Shown here: piece by piece, positions 21,536 through 34,184 of the stretch
Numbering within the stretch: position 1 is the first letter of the stretch
How the letters are laid out: each line of letters begins with the position of its first letter
Assembly (NCBI RefSeq): GCF_030238365.1
Contig: NZ_JASSOT010000054.1
Coordinates: forward strand, 1-64,000
Length of the DNA stretch: 64,000 nucleotides
Source of the DNA: Lelliottia wanjuensis
GTDB lineage: Bacteria > Pseudomonadota > Gammaproteobacteria > Enterobacterales > Enterobacteriaceae
Direction of reading: 5' to 3'
The notes under the pieces: generated by a model
Database searches by the model: none
What the model saw: only the letters and a program-made list of their open reading frames with translations
Told to the model about the DNA's origin: nothing
Program-made: the position numbers and the translations under genes

Positions 21536-21577
21536 AGTATAACCGTATGGATGTGGGGGAAATTTGACGCGTTCGAT
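21536..21577 (-). promoter_or_regulatory. frdABCD promoter with FNR box
   Basis: On the minus strand a TATACT -10 (21541-21536) lies downstream of TCGAACGCGTCAAA (21576-21563), an FNR-like box (TTGAT-N4-ATCAA, imperfect). The box centre is about 41 nt from the expected start point, the class II activator position. The E. coli frd promoter has an equivalent imperfect box. Confidence 0.7.
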
Positions 21578-21737
21578 TTTTTTGCTGTTAAGTCCGGCGA
21601 TTTATCACTGCGTTTGATGAATTGCGTCACGGAATTTTTCAGATTGCTGAATCGAGAAAATTTACTGTGCAAAATTTGTCTCTCTGTGCGCTAACGAGTA
21701 GACTTCGTGCCCTTGTCTGAATCCGGAGAAAATTCCC

Positions 21738-22715
21738 ATGAGCGAAACGGCCACCTGGCAGCCGAGCGCAACCATCCCTAACCTGTTAAAACGTGCAGCA
21801 ATTATGGCAGAAATCCGCCGTTTCTTTGCTGACCGTGGTGTACTTGAGGTGGAAACGCCGTGCATGAGTCAGGCGACGGTGACCGATATTCATCTGGTCC
21901 CGTTTGAAACCCGTTTTGTCGGCCCAGGCCACTCTCAGGGGATGAATCTGTACCTGATGACCAGCCCGGAGTATCACATGAAGCGCCTGCTGGCGGCGGG
22001 CTGCGGCCCGGTGTATCAGCTTTGCCGCAGTTTCCGCAATGAAGAGATGGGGCGTCACCACAACCCGGAATTCACCATGCTGGAGTGGTATCGCCCGCAC
22101 TACGACATGTACCGCCTGATGAACGAGGTGGACGATCTGCTGCAACAGGTGCTGGAGTGCGCCGGAGCCGAAACGCTCTCATACCAGCAGGCTTTCCAGC
22201 GTCATCTGGAAATCGACCCGCTGTCGGCGGACAAAACCCTGCTGCGTGAAGTGGCGGCGAAGCTAGATCTGAGCAATGTTGCGGATACCGAAGAAGATCG
22301 CGATACCCTGCTGCAGCTGCTGTTCACCTTTGGCGTTGAGCCGCAGATTGGTAAAGACCGCCCGACCTTTGTCTACCACTTCCCGGCGAGCCAGGCGTCT
22401 CTGGCGCAGATCAGCACCGAAGACCATCGCGTCGCCGAGCGCTTTGAGGTGTATTACAAAGGTATTGAGCTGGCGAATGGTTTCCACGAACTGACCGATG
22501 CCCGCGAACAGCAGCAGCGTTTCGAGCAGGACAACCGCAAGCGTACTGCGCGCGGCCTGCCGCAGCAGCCGATTGATATCAACCTGCTGGAAGCGTTAAA
22601 AGCCGGTCTGCCGGACTGCTCCGGCGTGGCGCTGGGCGTGGATCGTCTGGTGATGCTGGCGCTCGGCGCCGAGCAGCTTGGGGATGTGATTGCGTTTACG
22701 GTGGATCGGGCTTAG
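21738..22715 (+). CDS. epmA: EF-P beta-lysine ligase EpmA (PoxA/GenX)
   Basis: EpmA is a truncated lysyl-tRNA synthetase homologue that attaches (R)-beta-lysine to K34 of EF-P. The 325-residue protein equals E. coli. It lacks the anticodon-binding domain and begins directly with the class II catalytic core. Motif 2 ([25 protein letters not shown]) lies near residue 90 and motif 3 ([12 protein letters not shown]) near 300. It is divergent from frdA, sharing a 309-nt promoter region. Confidence 0.97.
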   Translation: MSETATWQPSATIPNLLKRAAIMAEIRRFFADRGVLEVETPCMSQATVTDIHLVPFETRFVGPGHSQGMNLYLMTSPEYHMKRLLAAGCGPVYQLCRSFRNEEMGRHHNPEFTMLEWYRPHYDMYRLMNEVDDLLQQVLECAGAETLSYQQAFQRHLEIDPLSADKTLLREVAAKLDLSNVADTEEDRDTLLQLLFTFGVEPQIGKDRPTFVYHFPASQASLAQISTEDHRVAERFEVYYKGIELANGFHELTDAREQQQRFEQDNRKRTARGLPQQPIDINLLEALKAGLPDCSGVALGVDRLVMLALGAEQLGDVIAFTVDRA

Positions 22716-22723
22716 GTAAAAGC

Positions 22724-22751
22724 AAAAATCCTCTCTCAGAGAGGATTTTTT
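22724..22751 (+). terminator. epmA terminator
   Basis: AAAAATCCTCTCT / AGAGAGGATTTTT forms a near-perfect hairpin ending in TTTTTT. It begins 9 nt after the epmA stop. Confidence 0.92.
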
Positions 22752-22757
22752 AGTGTG

Positions 22758-22798
22758 TTCTCCCTCTCCCTGTGGGAGAGGGTTGGGGTGAGGGCATC
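22758..22798. repeat. Short palindromic repeat (ccctctccc family), copy B
   Basis: CCCTCTCCC-TGT-GGGAGAGGG is followed by TTGGGGTGAGGGCATCAG. This is the reverse complement of copy A near 12830 over nearly 40 nt. It lies between the converging ends of epmA and mscM. Confidence 0.75.
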
Positions 22799-22827
22799 AG
22801 GCCGCACTGAATTAGTTCGCACTTACC

Positions 22828-25800
22828 TTACAAACTCCCCGCCGGCCGTTTCCTCGCCGCTGACGTCAACGTTCTTCCCGTTTTACGCCCGTCCAGTGTT
22901 TCCAGACGCATCTGGAACGGCGGGAATGGCATATCAATCCCGTGCTCGCGGAACCCGGCCAGAATCAGCTGGTGGATCTCATGGCGCAGCGGCATACGGT
23001 GTCCCATCTCGGCGGCGTAGATACGCAATTCGAAAATCTGAATCCCCTGCTGCAAATCGACCAGGAACACTTCCGGTGCCGGGTTGTCGATCACCAGCGA
23101 GCAGCGCTCGGCGGCGGTATAGAGAATTTGCGTCACCTCTTCGCTGTTAGCATCGGACGGCGCCGGAACGGTCAGGACCACACGCGTCACGGAGTCGGAC
23201 AGCGACCAGTTGATAAACTGCTCGGTGATGAACGCCTTGTTCGGCACGATGATCTCTTTGCGGTCCCAGTCGCTGATGGTGGTTGCACGCGTGTTGATCT
23301 TGGTGATGCTTCCGGTCAGATCGCGGATCGTGACCGTATCGCCGATGCGGATCGGTTTTTCGAACAGAATGATCAGGCCCGAAATGAAGTTGGCGAAGAT
23401 CTCCTGCAAACCAAAGCCCAGACCCACACCGAGTGCCGCGACCAGCCACTGGAGCTTGGACCACTCAATCCCAATCATCGAGAAGCCGACCAGCCCGCCA
23501 AACAGCAGGATCAGGTACTTGGTGATGGTGGTGATGGCGTATCCCGTGCCGGGAGTGAGATCCAGGTGCTGTAACAGCGCCAGCTCCAGCAGAGCAGGGA
23601 AGTTACGCACCAGTTGGGTGGTAATGATCAGCACCAGAATCGCGATTAACACCGCACCCAGGGTAATCGGTTCCAGGCTCTCGACGCCCTGTACCGTGGA
23701 CGTCGCGTCCCACAGGGAGATGTTTTCAAGGAAGCCAAACGCCGAGTGAATCTCCGACCACAGCACGATCACCGACAGCAGCGCGATCAGCATCAGAATG
23801 GATCGCACCAGTCGCAGGGACTGGGTACTGATGGCATCCAGATCCAGTTCGACCTCATCCACTTCCGTCGTCCCTTCGGTGCTGCTGGTGCTGTGCGGAT
23901 CGTCTTCGCCACGCGCGCGCTGGGCGAGGATCTCGGCGCGACGGTGTTTGGCGCGGTCAAACGCCAGTCGGCGGCGCTGAATCAGCATCCAGCGGCGGAT
24001 AACGTGATACACCACCAACAGCAGAAACCAGATCGCCACCGAGGTTTCGAGACGCGCGAGCAGGGCCTGGGCGGTCGCCAGATACCCGACTGCGGCGGCC
24101 AGAATCGCGACCAGCGGCGCGCTGAGGAGCAGGTTCCACAGCATGCGGTTTACCATGTTTTCGCCGCTGCCGCTTTTGTCGACATACAGCGGAATACCGG
24201 CGCGTTTCAGGCTCAGGGTTACCATCGCCAGCGCGCCGCAGATCAGCATAAAGCACAGCCGTCCGAGGGAGCCGGAAAACTCACGGTCGTTGAGATTATC
24301 GAACATGATCAGCGCCATGATCAGCGGCACGATCAGTCCGATGCTCATCAGGTAATAGCGCATCGCCCGCGTTACGCGCTGGCGCGGCCAGGCGAAGTGG
24401 GCGATGAACAACCCGTTCGGGCGCGCAAAGGTGGCGCAAATCATGACCACCCACAGCAGCGGCACCGTAGCCGTCACGCCATCGCCAATTGCCACCGCGA
24501 GTGGATACGGCCAGGCTTCACGCAGGCCATAGCCCAGCGTCATCCACAGCACCGGCAGCGGAGATGCCACCAGAATCGACCAGAATACGGTGCGCAGCGT
24601 GAGCCAGAAGTGGTCCTGCGTCACCTTCCCGACGCGTGCGCTGGAACGTTCCAGGAAACGGGTGAAGTGCCTGCGCGAGTAAATGCTAAAACCAACCAGA
24701 ATCAACGCCCCGAGCAGCGGGAAAATCGTCTCTTTGCTGGTCAGGATCATCACGCCCGCTTTGCCCACCTGGCCAAAGGTATCCAGTGAGATCAGGCGAT
24801 GCAGATCCTGCACAATGTCGATCGGCCAGGAGATGCTCATTGGCCGCACGTCAGAGGTCCAGAACAGATAGCGGTGGGTGGCTTCGTTCACCTCTTTCAG
24901 CGCATCTTCCAGCTGACTATTGGACACTTTCAGCTTGGTCAGTTCCAGAATCAGCGTATCGCCGCCCTGCAGCAGAGAGTTCAGCAGCTCGCGCTGGGTG
25001 CGTAGCTGAGCTTCGAGAATACGGTTCTCTTCGCTGGTCAACGGCTCGCCATCTGCCTGATGCTGCTGACGGACCTGCGACTGCTTGTTGAGAAGGTCTT
25101 CGTAGCGCAGGCGCTGGACGCGCAGCTGCGCCATTTCGGTGTCGAGCTGTTGCGGCTTAGGCATCTCCGGCAGACGCGCCACCTGAGCGCGTAAGGCTTC
25201 GCCCAGAAGATTCGACGAGCCCAGCCACTGGGACTGCTCGCGCAAGGTGTTCAGAGCCTGACGCACCTGCAAGGTCTGATTGGTCGCCTGACGCTGCTGC
25301 GAGGCGACCAGATCCATACGCTGGGCCTGCTGGTTCAGCGCGGCGGACAACTCGCGGTTGATCTTGAACTGAGCCACGATCCCGGCCGGGAGGTGCTCGC
25401 TGTTTTCCGCCAGCAGTTCGGTGCTCTCTAGCGCACGCTCGGCCTCGCGCTGACGCTGACTGTTGAGCTGATTGCGCAGGGCCTGCAGATAGGTATCGAG
25501 CTGCTGTCCCTGTTTCTGCGCCAGTTCGGATCGCATACGCGCCAGTTCCTGACGGTTGTTAGCGGAGAGCTGGGCCAGCTCAAGCTCATCGACCTGGGCT
25601 TTGAGTTTGGCGGATTCGGCCTGCAGGCTGAGATTTTGCGGATTGTTGCCGGGCTGCGTGCCGATGCGGCGCTCAACTTCACTGAGCTGGCGGCGGGCAT
25701 CGGTTTGCTGTTGCGGCAGCTGGCTGAGAGAGTCCGCGATTTCACGCGCGCGCTCTTGCTCCTGCTGCGCCTGACGGCTCTTCTCCAGCAGCTGACTGCT

Positions 25801-26139
25801 GACCTGCAGGATTTCCTGATTCAGGGCGTCGGTGCTCATGCCCGAGGGAACGTCGCGCGGCTCGTCGCGCATGTTGTTCAGCTGCGAGCGGAGCGTCTGG
25901 GAGAGTTTGGGGAAGTTGTCGATAACCTGCTGATATTGCTCTGCACGCTCGAGGGAACCTTTGCGTTCCTCAAGCGCGTTCAGCGCGGCCTGGAGCTGCT
26001 CAACGGCTTCCGGCTGGGCGGGTTTTGCCGCCTTCGCCTGCTCCAGTTCCTGGGATATCTGTTTGGCATCAGGGGCTGTCGCTGCGTACGCCCCTGTACT
26101 GAGGCACCAGGCCATCAGAAAAATGATAATCGGGCGCAC
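22828..26139 (-). CDS. mscM: Miniconductance mechanosensitive channel MscM
   Basis: A 1103-residue MscS-superfamily channel (E. coli YjeP 1107). A signal peptide (to about residue 19) precedes a long glutamine-rich periplasmic coiled-coil region (residues about 25-430). Several membrane helices follow. The MscS pore helix and beta domain are near residue 890 (GLGFGLQEIFANFISGLIIL; RIGDTVTIRDLTGSI). It opens during osmotic downshift to release solutes. psd is 17 nt upstream on the same strand, so the two form an operon as in E. coli. Confidence 0.96.
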   Translation of the reverse strand: MRPIIIFLMAWCLSTGAYAATAPDAKQISQELEQAKAAKPAQPEAVEQLQAALNALEERKGSLERAEQYQQVIDNFPKLSQTLRSQLNNMRDEPRDVPSGMSTDALNQEILQVSSQLLEKSRQAQQEQERAREIADSLSQLPQQQTDARRQLSEVERRIGTQPGNNPQNLSLQAESAKLKAQVDELELAQLSANNRQELARMRSELAQKQGQQLDTYLQALRNQLNSQRQREAERALESTELLAENSEHLPAGIVAQFKINRELSAALNQQAQRMDLVASQQRQATNQTLQVRQALNTLREQSQWLGSSNLLGEALRAQVARLPEMPKPQQLDTEMAQLRVQRLRYEDLLNKQSQVRQQHQADGEPLTSEENRILEAQLRTQRELLNSLLQGGDTLILELTKLKVSNSQLEDALKEVNEATHRYLFWTSDVRPMSISWPIDIVQDLHRLISLDTFGQVGKAGVMILTSKETIFPLLGALILVGFSIYSRRHFTRFLERSSARVGKVTQDHFWLTLRTVFWSILVASPLPVLWMTLGYGLREAWPYPLAVAIGDGVTATVPLLWVVMICATFARPNGLFIAHFAWPRQRVTRAMRYYLMSIGLIVPLIMALIMFDNLNDREFSGSLGRLCFMLICGALAMVTLSLKRAGIPLYVDKSGSGENMVNRMLWNLLLSAPLVAILAAAVGYLATAQALLARLETSVAIWFLLLVVYHVIRRWMLIQRRRLAFDRAKHRRAEILAQRARGEDDPHSTSSTEGTTEVDEVELDLDAISTQSLRLVRSILMLIALLSVIVLWSEIHSAFGFLENISLWDATSTVQGVESLEPITLGAVLIAILVLIITTQLVRNFPALLELALLQHLDLTPGTGYAITTITKYLILLFGGLVGFSMIGIEWSKLQWLVAALGVGLGFGLQEIFANFISGLIILFEKPIRIGDTVTIRDLTGSITKINTRATTISDWDRKEIIVPNKAFITEQFINWSLSDSVTRVVLTVPAPSDANSEEVTQILYTAAERCSLVIDNPAPEVFLVDLQQGIQIFELRIYAAEMGHRMPLRHEIHQLILAGFREHGIDMPFPPFQMRLETLDGRKTGRTLTSAARKRPAGSL

Positions 26140-26156
26140 TTCAGTAACCCCTTTGG

Positions 26157-27125
26157 TTAGCCTTGGTCTTTCTTATCGTCAACCAGCGGGCTGGCGTCGT
26201 GTTCAGCCTGGATCTCTTCGGCTGGCAGCGGTGCTGGCTCAGCGTCTGGCGTCACGAAGGTTTCGGTAGATATGGCCAGCGGCTGACCGATTTTCGTCAC
26301 GGACAGGCTGGAAAGCGTTTCAACCAGATCCACTTTACCCGGTGCGAACAGGTTGATCACCGTGGAACCCAGTTTAAAGCGGCCCATCTCCTGACCTTTC
26401 AGCAGGGCAACGGAGCCTTCGCTTTCGCCAGCCGGCCAGGTCCAGCGTTTGATGACGCCTTCGCGCGGCGGGGTGATGGTGCCAGCCCATACGGTTTCGA
26501 TGCTGCCTACAATGGTAGCACCGACCAGAATCTGCGCCATTGGGCCAAATTCAGTATCAAACAGGCAGATGACGCGCTCGTTACGGGCGAACAGGTTCGG
26601 GACGTTTTGCGCCGTCAGATGGTTCACGGAGAACAGATCGCCCGGCACGTAGATCATCTCACGCAGGATACCGTTGCACGGCATGTGAACGCGGTGATAG
26701 TCGCGCGGCGACAGGTAGGTGGTGACAAACGAACCGTTGCGGAACAGATCCGCCATCAGGTAGTTACCCGCCAGCAGGGCTTCCACGCTGTAGTCGTGGC
26801 CTTTGGCCTGCAGGATTTTGTCTTCTTCGATTTTACCGAGCTGGCTAATCACGCCGTCAGCAGGCATCACCAGTACGTTAGGATCGGTATTCAGCGGGCG
26901 AACGTCATCGCGCAGTGGGCGGACGAAGAAATCGTTAAAGGTGCGATAGCTGGCGGTGTCCGGCTTCTGCGCCTCTTTCATGTCGACCTTGTAGTATTTA
27001 ACGAACAGATCGATAACCAGCTTGGTCAGCCAGCCCGCTCGTTTGCTCGCGCCCCAGCCCGCCAGGCGGGTGAGCCATAGTTTAGGCAGAATGTATTGAA
27101 GCGAAAGTTTAAATGAGTTTAACAA
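26157..27125 (-). CDS. psd: Phosphatidylserine decarboxylase
   Basis: Psd converts phosphatidylserine to phosphatidylethanolamine at the inner membrane. The 322-residue proenzyme is self-cleaved at the Gly-Ser bond in [10 protein letters not shown] near residue 253 to create the pyruvoyl cofactor. The start is TTG 27125, preceded by GGAGG at 5 nt. This gives exactly the E. coli length; an upstream in-frame ATG would add 15 unrelated residues. The C-terminal tail is acidic ([19 protein letters not shown]). Confidence 0.97.
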   Translation of the reverse strand: MLNSFKLSLQYILPKLWLTRLAGWGASKRAGWLTKLVIDLFVKYYKVDMKEAQKPDTASYRTFNDFFVRPLRDDVRPLNTDPNVLVMPADGVISQLGKIEEDKILQAKGHDYSVEALLAGNYLMADLFRNGSFVTTYLSPRDYHRVHMPCNGILREMIYVPGDLFSVNHLTAQNVPNLFARNERVICLFDTEFGPMAQILVGATIVGSIETVWAGTITPPREGVIKRWTWPAGESEGSVALLKGQEMGRFKLGSTVINLFAPGKVDLVETLSSLSVTKIGQPLAISTETFVTPDAEPAPLPAEEIQAEHDASPLVDDKKDQG

Positions 27126-27222
27126 GGTAGCCTCCAGGCCATTGTTTTGTCGTTCCTGATCCGGCTTCACAGAGCCGGAACCTGAAAAAAGGGGACGATT
27201 TTAGCGACGCTTAGCTTAGTTG

Positions 27223-28275
27223 TCAGTTATCAGAATCAGAAAAGTTTTTACGCGTTTTTACCTGATCCATGCTTTCGAGGATGCGGTGATAGTTGTAGAA
27301 ACGGGTTTCGGCAATTTTCCCGTTTTCCACCGCTTCACGAATGGCGCAGCCAGGGTCGTTGTCGTGTTTACAGTCGCGGTATTTGCAAGCGCCTAAATAT
27401 TCATGGAATTCGACAAATCCATTGAAGATTTGTTCCGGCTCAAGGTGCCAGAGACCAAATTCACGCACCCCTGGGGAGTCAATGACGTCGCCGCCGTGCG
27501 GGAAGTGGTACAGGCGCGAGGCCGTAGTGGTGTGCTGGCCAAGCCCTGAGTTGTCCGACACATCGTTGGTCAGGATCTCTTCCTGCAGCCCCAGCAGATT
27601 ATTTAACAGGCTGGATTTACCCACGCCAGACTGGCCAGCGAAAATGCTGATGCGGTCGGTGAGCGCCTCTTCCAGCGGTTTCAGGCCATCTTTTTTGTGG
27701 CTGGAGACCATCAGCACGCGATAGCCAATCGCCCGGTAGATGTCCATCTGCTCGTTCACAAACGCCATGCCGTCTTCATCCAGCAGGTCGATTTTGTTCA
27801 GGACGATCAGTGGCTCGACCTCCAGCGTTTCGCAGGCGACGAGATAGCGGTCGATAATGTTGAGCGAAAGCTCGGGTAAGATCGCCGAGACAATCACGAT
27901 CTGATTGATATTCGCGGCGATCGGTTTGACGCCGTCGTAGAAGTCGGGGCGTGTCAGAACGGAAGTGCGCTCGTGAACCGCTTCGACGATCCCTTTTACG
28001 TTGACACCCTCGGACGCCGCTTTGCCCGGACGCCATACCACGCGATCACCGGTGACCAGTGAACGGATGGTGCGACGAATGTTGCAGCGGTGAACGCTAC
28101 CGTCGGCGGCTTCCACATCGGCATGCATGCCGAAACGGCTGATGACCATGCCTTCGGTCGTTTCGCCAAACAGGTTGTCGTCATAATCGGGTTTCTCCGA
28201 AGTGGTCTTAAGACGGCGCTGATGGTTGGCACTCACACGGCGCTGTTGCCCTTTGGAGAGTTTATTTTTACTCAA
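27223..28275 (-). CDS. rsgA: Small-subunit ribosome assembly GTPase RsgA
   Basis: RsgA is a GTPase that checks late 30S maturation. The 350-residue protein (E. coli 350) has an OB-fold near residue 45. A circularly permuted GTPase domain then runs in the order NKIDLL (G4) near 172, [12 protein letters not shown] (G1) near 211 and DSPGVREFG (G3) near 258. A zinc knuckle [14 protein letters not shown] lies near 297. The start is TTG 28275 with AGGAG upstream. It is divergent from orn. Confidence 0.97.
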   Translation of the reverse strand: MSKNKLSKGQQRRVSANHQRRLKTTSEKPDYDDNLFGETTEGMVISRFGMHADVEAADGSVHRCNIRRTIRSLVTGDRVVWRPGKAASEGVNVKGIVEAVHERTSVLTRPDFYDGVKPIAANINQIVIVSAILPELSLNIIDRYLVACETLEVEPLIVLNKIDLLDEDGMAFVNEQMDIYRAIGYRVLMVSSHKKDGLKPLEEALTDRISIFAGQSGVGKSSLLNNLLGLQEEILTNDVSDNSGLGQHTTTASRLYHFPHGGDVIDSPGVREFGLWHLEPEQIFNGFVEFHEYLGACKYRDCKHDNDPGCAIREAVENGKIAETRFYNYHRILESMDQVKTRKNFSDSDN

Positions 28276-28382
28276 TCGTGCTGACTCCTGGTCGCCCGTA
28301 TCGGGCAAAACCTCTATGATACACACTAATTAATACTAGTTAACCTGCTACAGCCGGTTATGCGAGAAGGGTGGAAAATAAC

Positions 28383-28928
28383 ATGAGCGCAGACGAAAAC
28401 AACCTGATTTGGATCGATCTTGAAATGACCGGGCTGGATCCCGAGCGCGATCGCATCATTGAGATCGCCACGCTGGTGACCGATGCCAACCTGAACATTC
28501 TGGCGGAAGGACCGACGATTGCCGTGCATCAGTCTGACGAACAGCTGGCGCTGATGGATGACTGGAACGTGCGTACCCATACCGGCAGCGGGCTGGTGGA
28601 GCGCGTGAAAGCCAGCACCCAGGGCGATCGCGAGGCCGAGCTGGCGACGATCGCGTTCCTGAAACAGTGGGTGCCTGAGGGGAAATCGCCGATCTGCGGT
28701 AACAGTATCGGCCAGGACCGCCGCTTCCTGTTCAAGTATATGCCGGAGCTGGAAGCCTATTTCCACTACCGTTATCTGGACGTGAGCACGCTGAAAGAGC
28801 TGGCGCGTCGCTGGAAACCAGAAATTCTGGATGGCTTTAAGAAACAGGGCACCCATCAGGCGATGGACGATATTCGTGAGTCGGTGGCGGAACTGGCGTA
28901 TTACCGCGAAAACTTTATTAAGTTGTAA
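28383..28928 (+). CDS. orn: Oligoribonuclease
   Basis: Orn degrades di- and short oligonucleotides, including the pGpG and pApA products of second-messenger turnover, and is essential in E. coli. The 181-residue protein is nearly identical to E. coli. It carries the DEDDh exonuclease residues in [10 protein letters not shown] (D11, E13), D111 region ([11 protein letters not shown]) and H-x4-D ([10 protein letters not shown]) near 157. The start is set at ATG 28383 to give the E. coli N-terminus MSADENN; an ATG four codons earlier is possible. Confidence 0.97.
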   Translation: MSADENNLIWIDLEMTGLDPERDRIIEIATLVTDANLNILAEGPTIAVHQSDEQLALMDDWNVRTHTGSGLVERVKASTQGDREAELATIAFLKQWVPEGKSPICGNSIGQDRRFLFKYMPELEAYFHYRYLDVSTLKELARRWKPEILDGFKKQGTHQAMDDIRESVAELAYYRENFIKL

Positions 28929-28934
28929 GTTTGC

Positions 28935-28964
28935 AGCCCGGCGCGCTTGCGTAGCCGGGTTTTT
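28935..28964 (+). terminator. orn terminator
   Basis: AGCCCGGC pairs with GCCGGGT around an 11-base loop, followed by TTTTT. The stem begins 7 nt after the orn stop. Confidence 0.85.
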
Positions 28965-29037
28965 GCCGTTAAATTGTGCAGCTTGCCGATTAATTAGTCA
29001 CTTGAACAAGATTTCTAAAAAATCGCTTTCAGGGGGG

Positions 29038-29065
29038 TTGCAGCTAAAAGGATTTCTCGTATAAT
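29038..29065 (+). promoter_or_regulatory. Promoter of the tRNA-Gly cluster
   Basis: TTGCAG and a consensus TATAAT are 16 nt apart, followed by a GC-rich discriminator GCGCCTCCC. That discriminator is typical of stringently controlled stable-RNA promoters. The first tRNA-Gly starts 52 nt later. Confidence 0.88.
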
Positions 29066-29116
29066 GCGCCTCCCGTAACGACAGAGAATTACACGTTACG
29101 ACAGCGTCAAATTTTT

Positions 29117-29192
<76 letters not shown>

Positions 29193-29238
29193 AAATTTGA
29201 AAGTATCGCAAGATACGCGCAGCACCAGGACCACCCAA

Positions 29239-29314
<76 letters not shown>

Positions 29315-29350
29315 AAATTTGAAAAGTGTCGTCAGACACGCACCACCCAA

Positions 29351-29426
<76 letters not shown>

Positions 29427-29446
29427 AATTCTTCTTCATACCCAGT

Positions 29447-29695
29447 TTATCCACAGCGAAGTCTTTCGTTGGGGACATTTTCTATTGCTTCTGACAAACT
29501 CTTGTAAACAGAGTTATCCACAGATCCTGCTATTATTCCTGAACCGCCAAAACCTTCGCACGGTGAACGGTATATCCGTAACTTATTGAATTTAATATAT
29601 AAAATTTGATTTCAAAATGTTATTGAGATCACTTGACCTGTCTGCAAAGCCTGATGGTGCCTGACTTCGTGATTTTATTCACAGGCTGTGAATAG
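29447..29695. other. datA: datA-like DnaA-titration locus
   Basis: The gap between the tRNA-Gly genes and queG holds two perfect DnaA boxes TTATCCACA (29447-29455 and 29514-29522, same strand). A third box TTATTCACA lies at 29675-29683, and a near-box CTATTCACA on the minus strand at 29695-29687. A one-mismatch IHF site, TTTCAAAATGTTA (29610-29622), lies in an AT-rich part between them. In E. coli, datA lies in the same gap, holds a DnaA-box cluster plus an IHF site, and promotes hydrolysis of DnaA-bound ATP. Function here is inferred from position and motifs. Confidence 0.82.
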
Positions 29696-29696
29696 T

Positions 29697-30834
29697 TCAG
29701 GCGTCGCGCGGAAGCCCTTTTTCGACCACCCGAACCAGACGCTGTTTCTTCGGCAATTGCACCTCAACGACACAGGCGTTTCGCTTCTCGATTTGCTGCG
29801 CAATCGCCCACTCTATGTGTTCGTCGAGAAGTGGGTGCTCACCTCGGCGCACTTCGAGCGCCTGAATATTGGCTTCGTCCCAGGGGGCATTTCCCAGGGC
29901 CACGGCAATGTTTCGCAGCCAGCGCAAATGTCCGATACGACGGATCGCCGAACCTTCGGTAATTCTCAAAAACTTAGTTTCATCCCAGGCAAACAGCTCC
30001 GTCAGTTTCGGGGCGTGTAAGGCTTTGCGCGGGCTGAAATCGTCTTCGTCCGTGAGCTGCGAATAGCGATTCCACGGGCAGATGAGCTGGCAATCGTCAC
30101 AGCCGTAAATCCGGTTGCCAATCAGCGGGCGGAACTCTTCCGGGATCGGCCCTTCGAGCTCAATCGTGAGATACGAGATACAGCGGCGTGCATCCACGGT
30201 GTAAGGCTCGACAATCGCCCCTGTCGGGCAGATGGTCATGCAGGCCACGCAGCGCCCACAGCCCTCTTCAACCGGGCCGTCGACCGGCAGCGGCAAATCA
30301 ATCAGCAATTCACCGAGAAAAAAGAACGAACCTGCATCACGGCTTAAGATAAGTGAGTGCTTACCTGTCCATCCAAGTCCGGCTTTTTCGGCAATGGGGC
30401 GCTCAAGGATAGGCGCGGAGTCGACAAAGGGTCTAAAATTCAGCGAGCCACAGTGCTGCTGAATAGTTTCCCCGAGTTTTTTTAAGCGGTTACGCAGAAG
30501 CTTATGATAATCACGCCCGAGGGCATAACGGCTGACGTAACCCAATGACGGATCTTTCAGCGTGCGGGCAAACGCCGCGTTGGCGGGAAGGTAGTTCATG
30601 CGAACGCTAATGACGCGCAGCGTCCCCGGCAAAAGCTCGTGGGGCCGGGCGCGCATCATGCCGTGACGCGCCATCCACTCCATTTCGCCGTGGTATTGTT
30701 TGTCCAGCCAGGCCTGCAGTTTTGGCTCGCTCGCGGAAAGGTCCGTATCGGTGATACCGACTTTCTGAAAGCCAAGCTCAGCGCCCCACTCTTTAATGTT
30801 TTGCGCTAACTGATTGAGATCGAGGGGCTGTGAC

Positions 30835-30836
<2 letters not shown>
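29697..30836 (-). CDS. queG: Epoxyqueuosine reductase QueG
   Basis: QueG reduces epoxyqueuosine to queuosine in tRNA, using cobalamin and two 4Fe-4S clusters. The 379-residue protein equals E. coli in length. Cluster ligands are visible in CGRCVACMTICPTGAIV near residue 190 and GCDDCQLICPWN near 242. The cobalamin-proximal region VDSAPILERP lies near 132. The start ATG at 30836 overlaps the start of the divergent nnrD by two bases. An in-frame ATG farther upstream would lie inside nnrD and extend past the family N-terminus. Confidence 0.96.
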
Positions 30837-32815
<1,979 letters not shown>

Positions 32816-32831
32816 ATGAAGGGATAACGGG

Positions 32832-34175
32832 ATGATTAATCGCGTTAAAGGTTGGCTGCTGGCCGCAACGGTGCTGCTGTGCGCGCAGGCCGGTGCGGCA
32901 AGTTTATCGGACATTCAGGTGTCCAACGGTGATTCGCAGGCGCGCATCACCTTCAGTTTCATGGGCGATCCCGATTACGCCTTTACCCAGGTCGATAAAC
33001 GTAGCGTCGCGCTGGATATCAAACAGACCGGCGTGATTCAGGGCTTGCCGCTGCAGTTTAGCGGTAACAACCTGGTCAAAAGTATTCGCTCCGGCAATGC
33101 GCAAGATCCTCAGTCTTTGCGACTGGTGGTCGATCTGACGCAGAACGGCAAAACCCGCGCGGTGAAGCAGCAAAACGGCGCGAACTACACCGTGGTCTTT
33201 ACCATTAACGCTGATGTCCCGCCGCCTCCACCTCCGCCGCCTGCACCTGTCGTGGCACAGCGCGTGGAGCAGCCGGTGGTTGCGCCGCGTCCTTCTGAAC
33301 CAGCGCGAAATCCGTTCAAAGCGCAAAACGATCGCATCACCAGCGTCACCAGCAGCAATACCGTGACCCGCCCGGCGGCGCGTGCGCGGGCGGTGTCGTC
33401 CGATGACAAAGTGATTATTGCCATCGATGCCGGCCACGGTGGCCAGGATCCTGGCGCGATTGGGCCGGGTGGTACGCAGGAGAAAAGCGTCACTATCTCG
33501 ATTGCCCGTAAGCTGCGTGCCCTGCTGAATGACGACCCGATGTTTAAAGGGGTGATGACCCGTGACGGCGACTACTTCATCTCGGTGATGGGCCGTTCCG
33601 ACGTCGCGCGGAAACAGAACGCCAACTTCCTGGTGTCGATCCACGCAGATGCCGCGCCAAACCGTAGCGCGACCGGTGCGTCGGTATGGGTGCTGTCGAA
33701 CCGCCGTGCGAATAGCGAAATGGCGAACTGGCTTGAAGAGCATGAGAAGCAGTCGGAACTGCTCGGCGGCGCGGGTGACGTGCTGGCGAACAGCCAGTCC
33801 GACCCCTATCTCAGCCAGGCGGTGCTGGATTTACAGTTCGGTCATTCTCAGCGCGTCGGGTATGATGTGGCGACGAATGTGATTAGCCAGCTTCAGCGCG
33901 TCGGTGCGATCCACAAGCGCCGCCCTGAGCACGCGAGTTTAGGCGTGTTACGCTCCCCGGATATCCCGTCGATCCTGGTCGAAACCGGCTTTATCACCAA
34001 TAACAACGAAGAGCGTCTGCTGGGCAGCGACAGCTATCAGCAGCAGATTGCCGATGCGATTTATAATGGTCTGCGCAATTATTTTGCCGCGCATCCGCTG
34101 CAGTCAGCGCCGCAAGGGGGCGCGGGTCAAACCGCCAGCGCCGCTCTGCCTGGCGAGATGAGCGCGACCAACTAA
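32832..34175 (+). CDS. amiB: N-acetylmuramoyl-L-alanine amidase AmiB
   Basis: AmiB cleaves septal peptidoglycan for daughter-cell separation and is activated by EnvC. The 447-residue protein has a signal peptide ending around QAGAA (residue 23) and an AMIN domain to about residue 125. A proline-rich linker (PPPPPPPAP) follows. The zinc amidase_3 domain begins at [17 protein letters not shown] near 194, with further ligands around [10 protein letters not shown]. coli AmiB is 445 residues. It lies between tsaE and mutL. Confidence 0.96.
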   Translation: MINRVKGWLLAATVLLCAQAGAASLSDIQVSNGDSQARITFSFMGDPDYAFTQVDKRSVALDIKQTGVIQGLPLQFSGNNLVKSIRSGNAQDPQSLRLVVDLTQNGKTRAVKQQNGANYTVVFTINADVPPPPPPPPAPVVAQRVEQPVVAPRPSEPARNPFKAQNDRITSVTSSNTVTRPAARARAVSSDDKVIIAIDAGHGGQDPGAIGPGGTQEKSVTISIARKLRALLNDDPMFKGVMTRDGDYFISVMGRSDVARKQNANFLVSIHADAAPNRSATGASVWVLSNRRANSEMANWLEEHEKQSELLGGAGDVLANSQSDPYLSQAVLDLQFGHSQRVGYDVATNVISQLQRVGAIHKRRPEHASLGVLRSPDIPSILVETGFITNNNEERLLGSDSYQQQIADAIYNGLRNYFAAHPLQSAPQGGAGQTASAALPGEMSATN

Positions 34176-34184
34176 GGAGAATTC

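Noticed and set aside
27162..27181. CCGGCT/AGCCGG hairpin between rsgA and psd as a terminator
   Set aside because: Only six base pairs and no U-run on either useful side; rsgA may read through into psd.
33220..33260. Proline-codon repeat in amiB as a possible frameshift or tandem-repeat switch
   Set aside because: The codons vary and the reading frame is intact; it is the normal linker between the AMIN and amidase domains.
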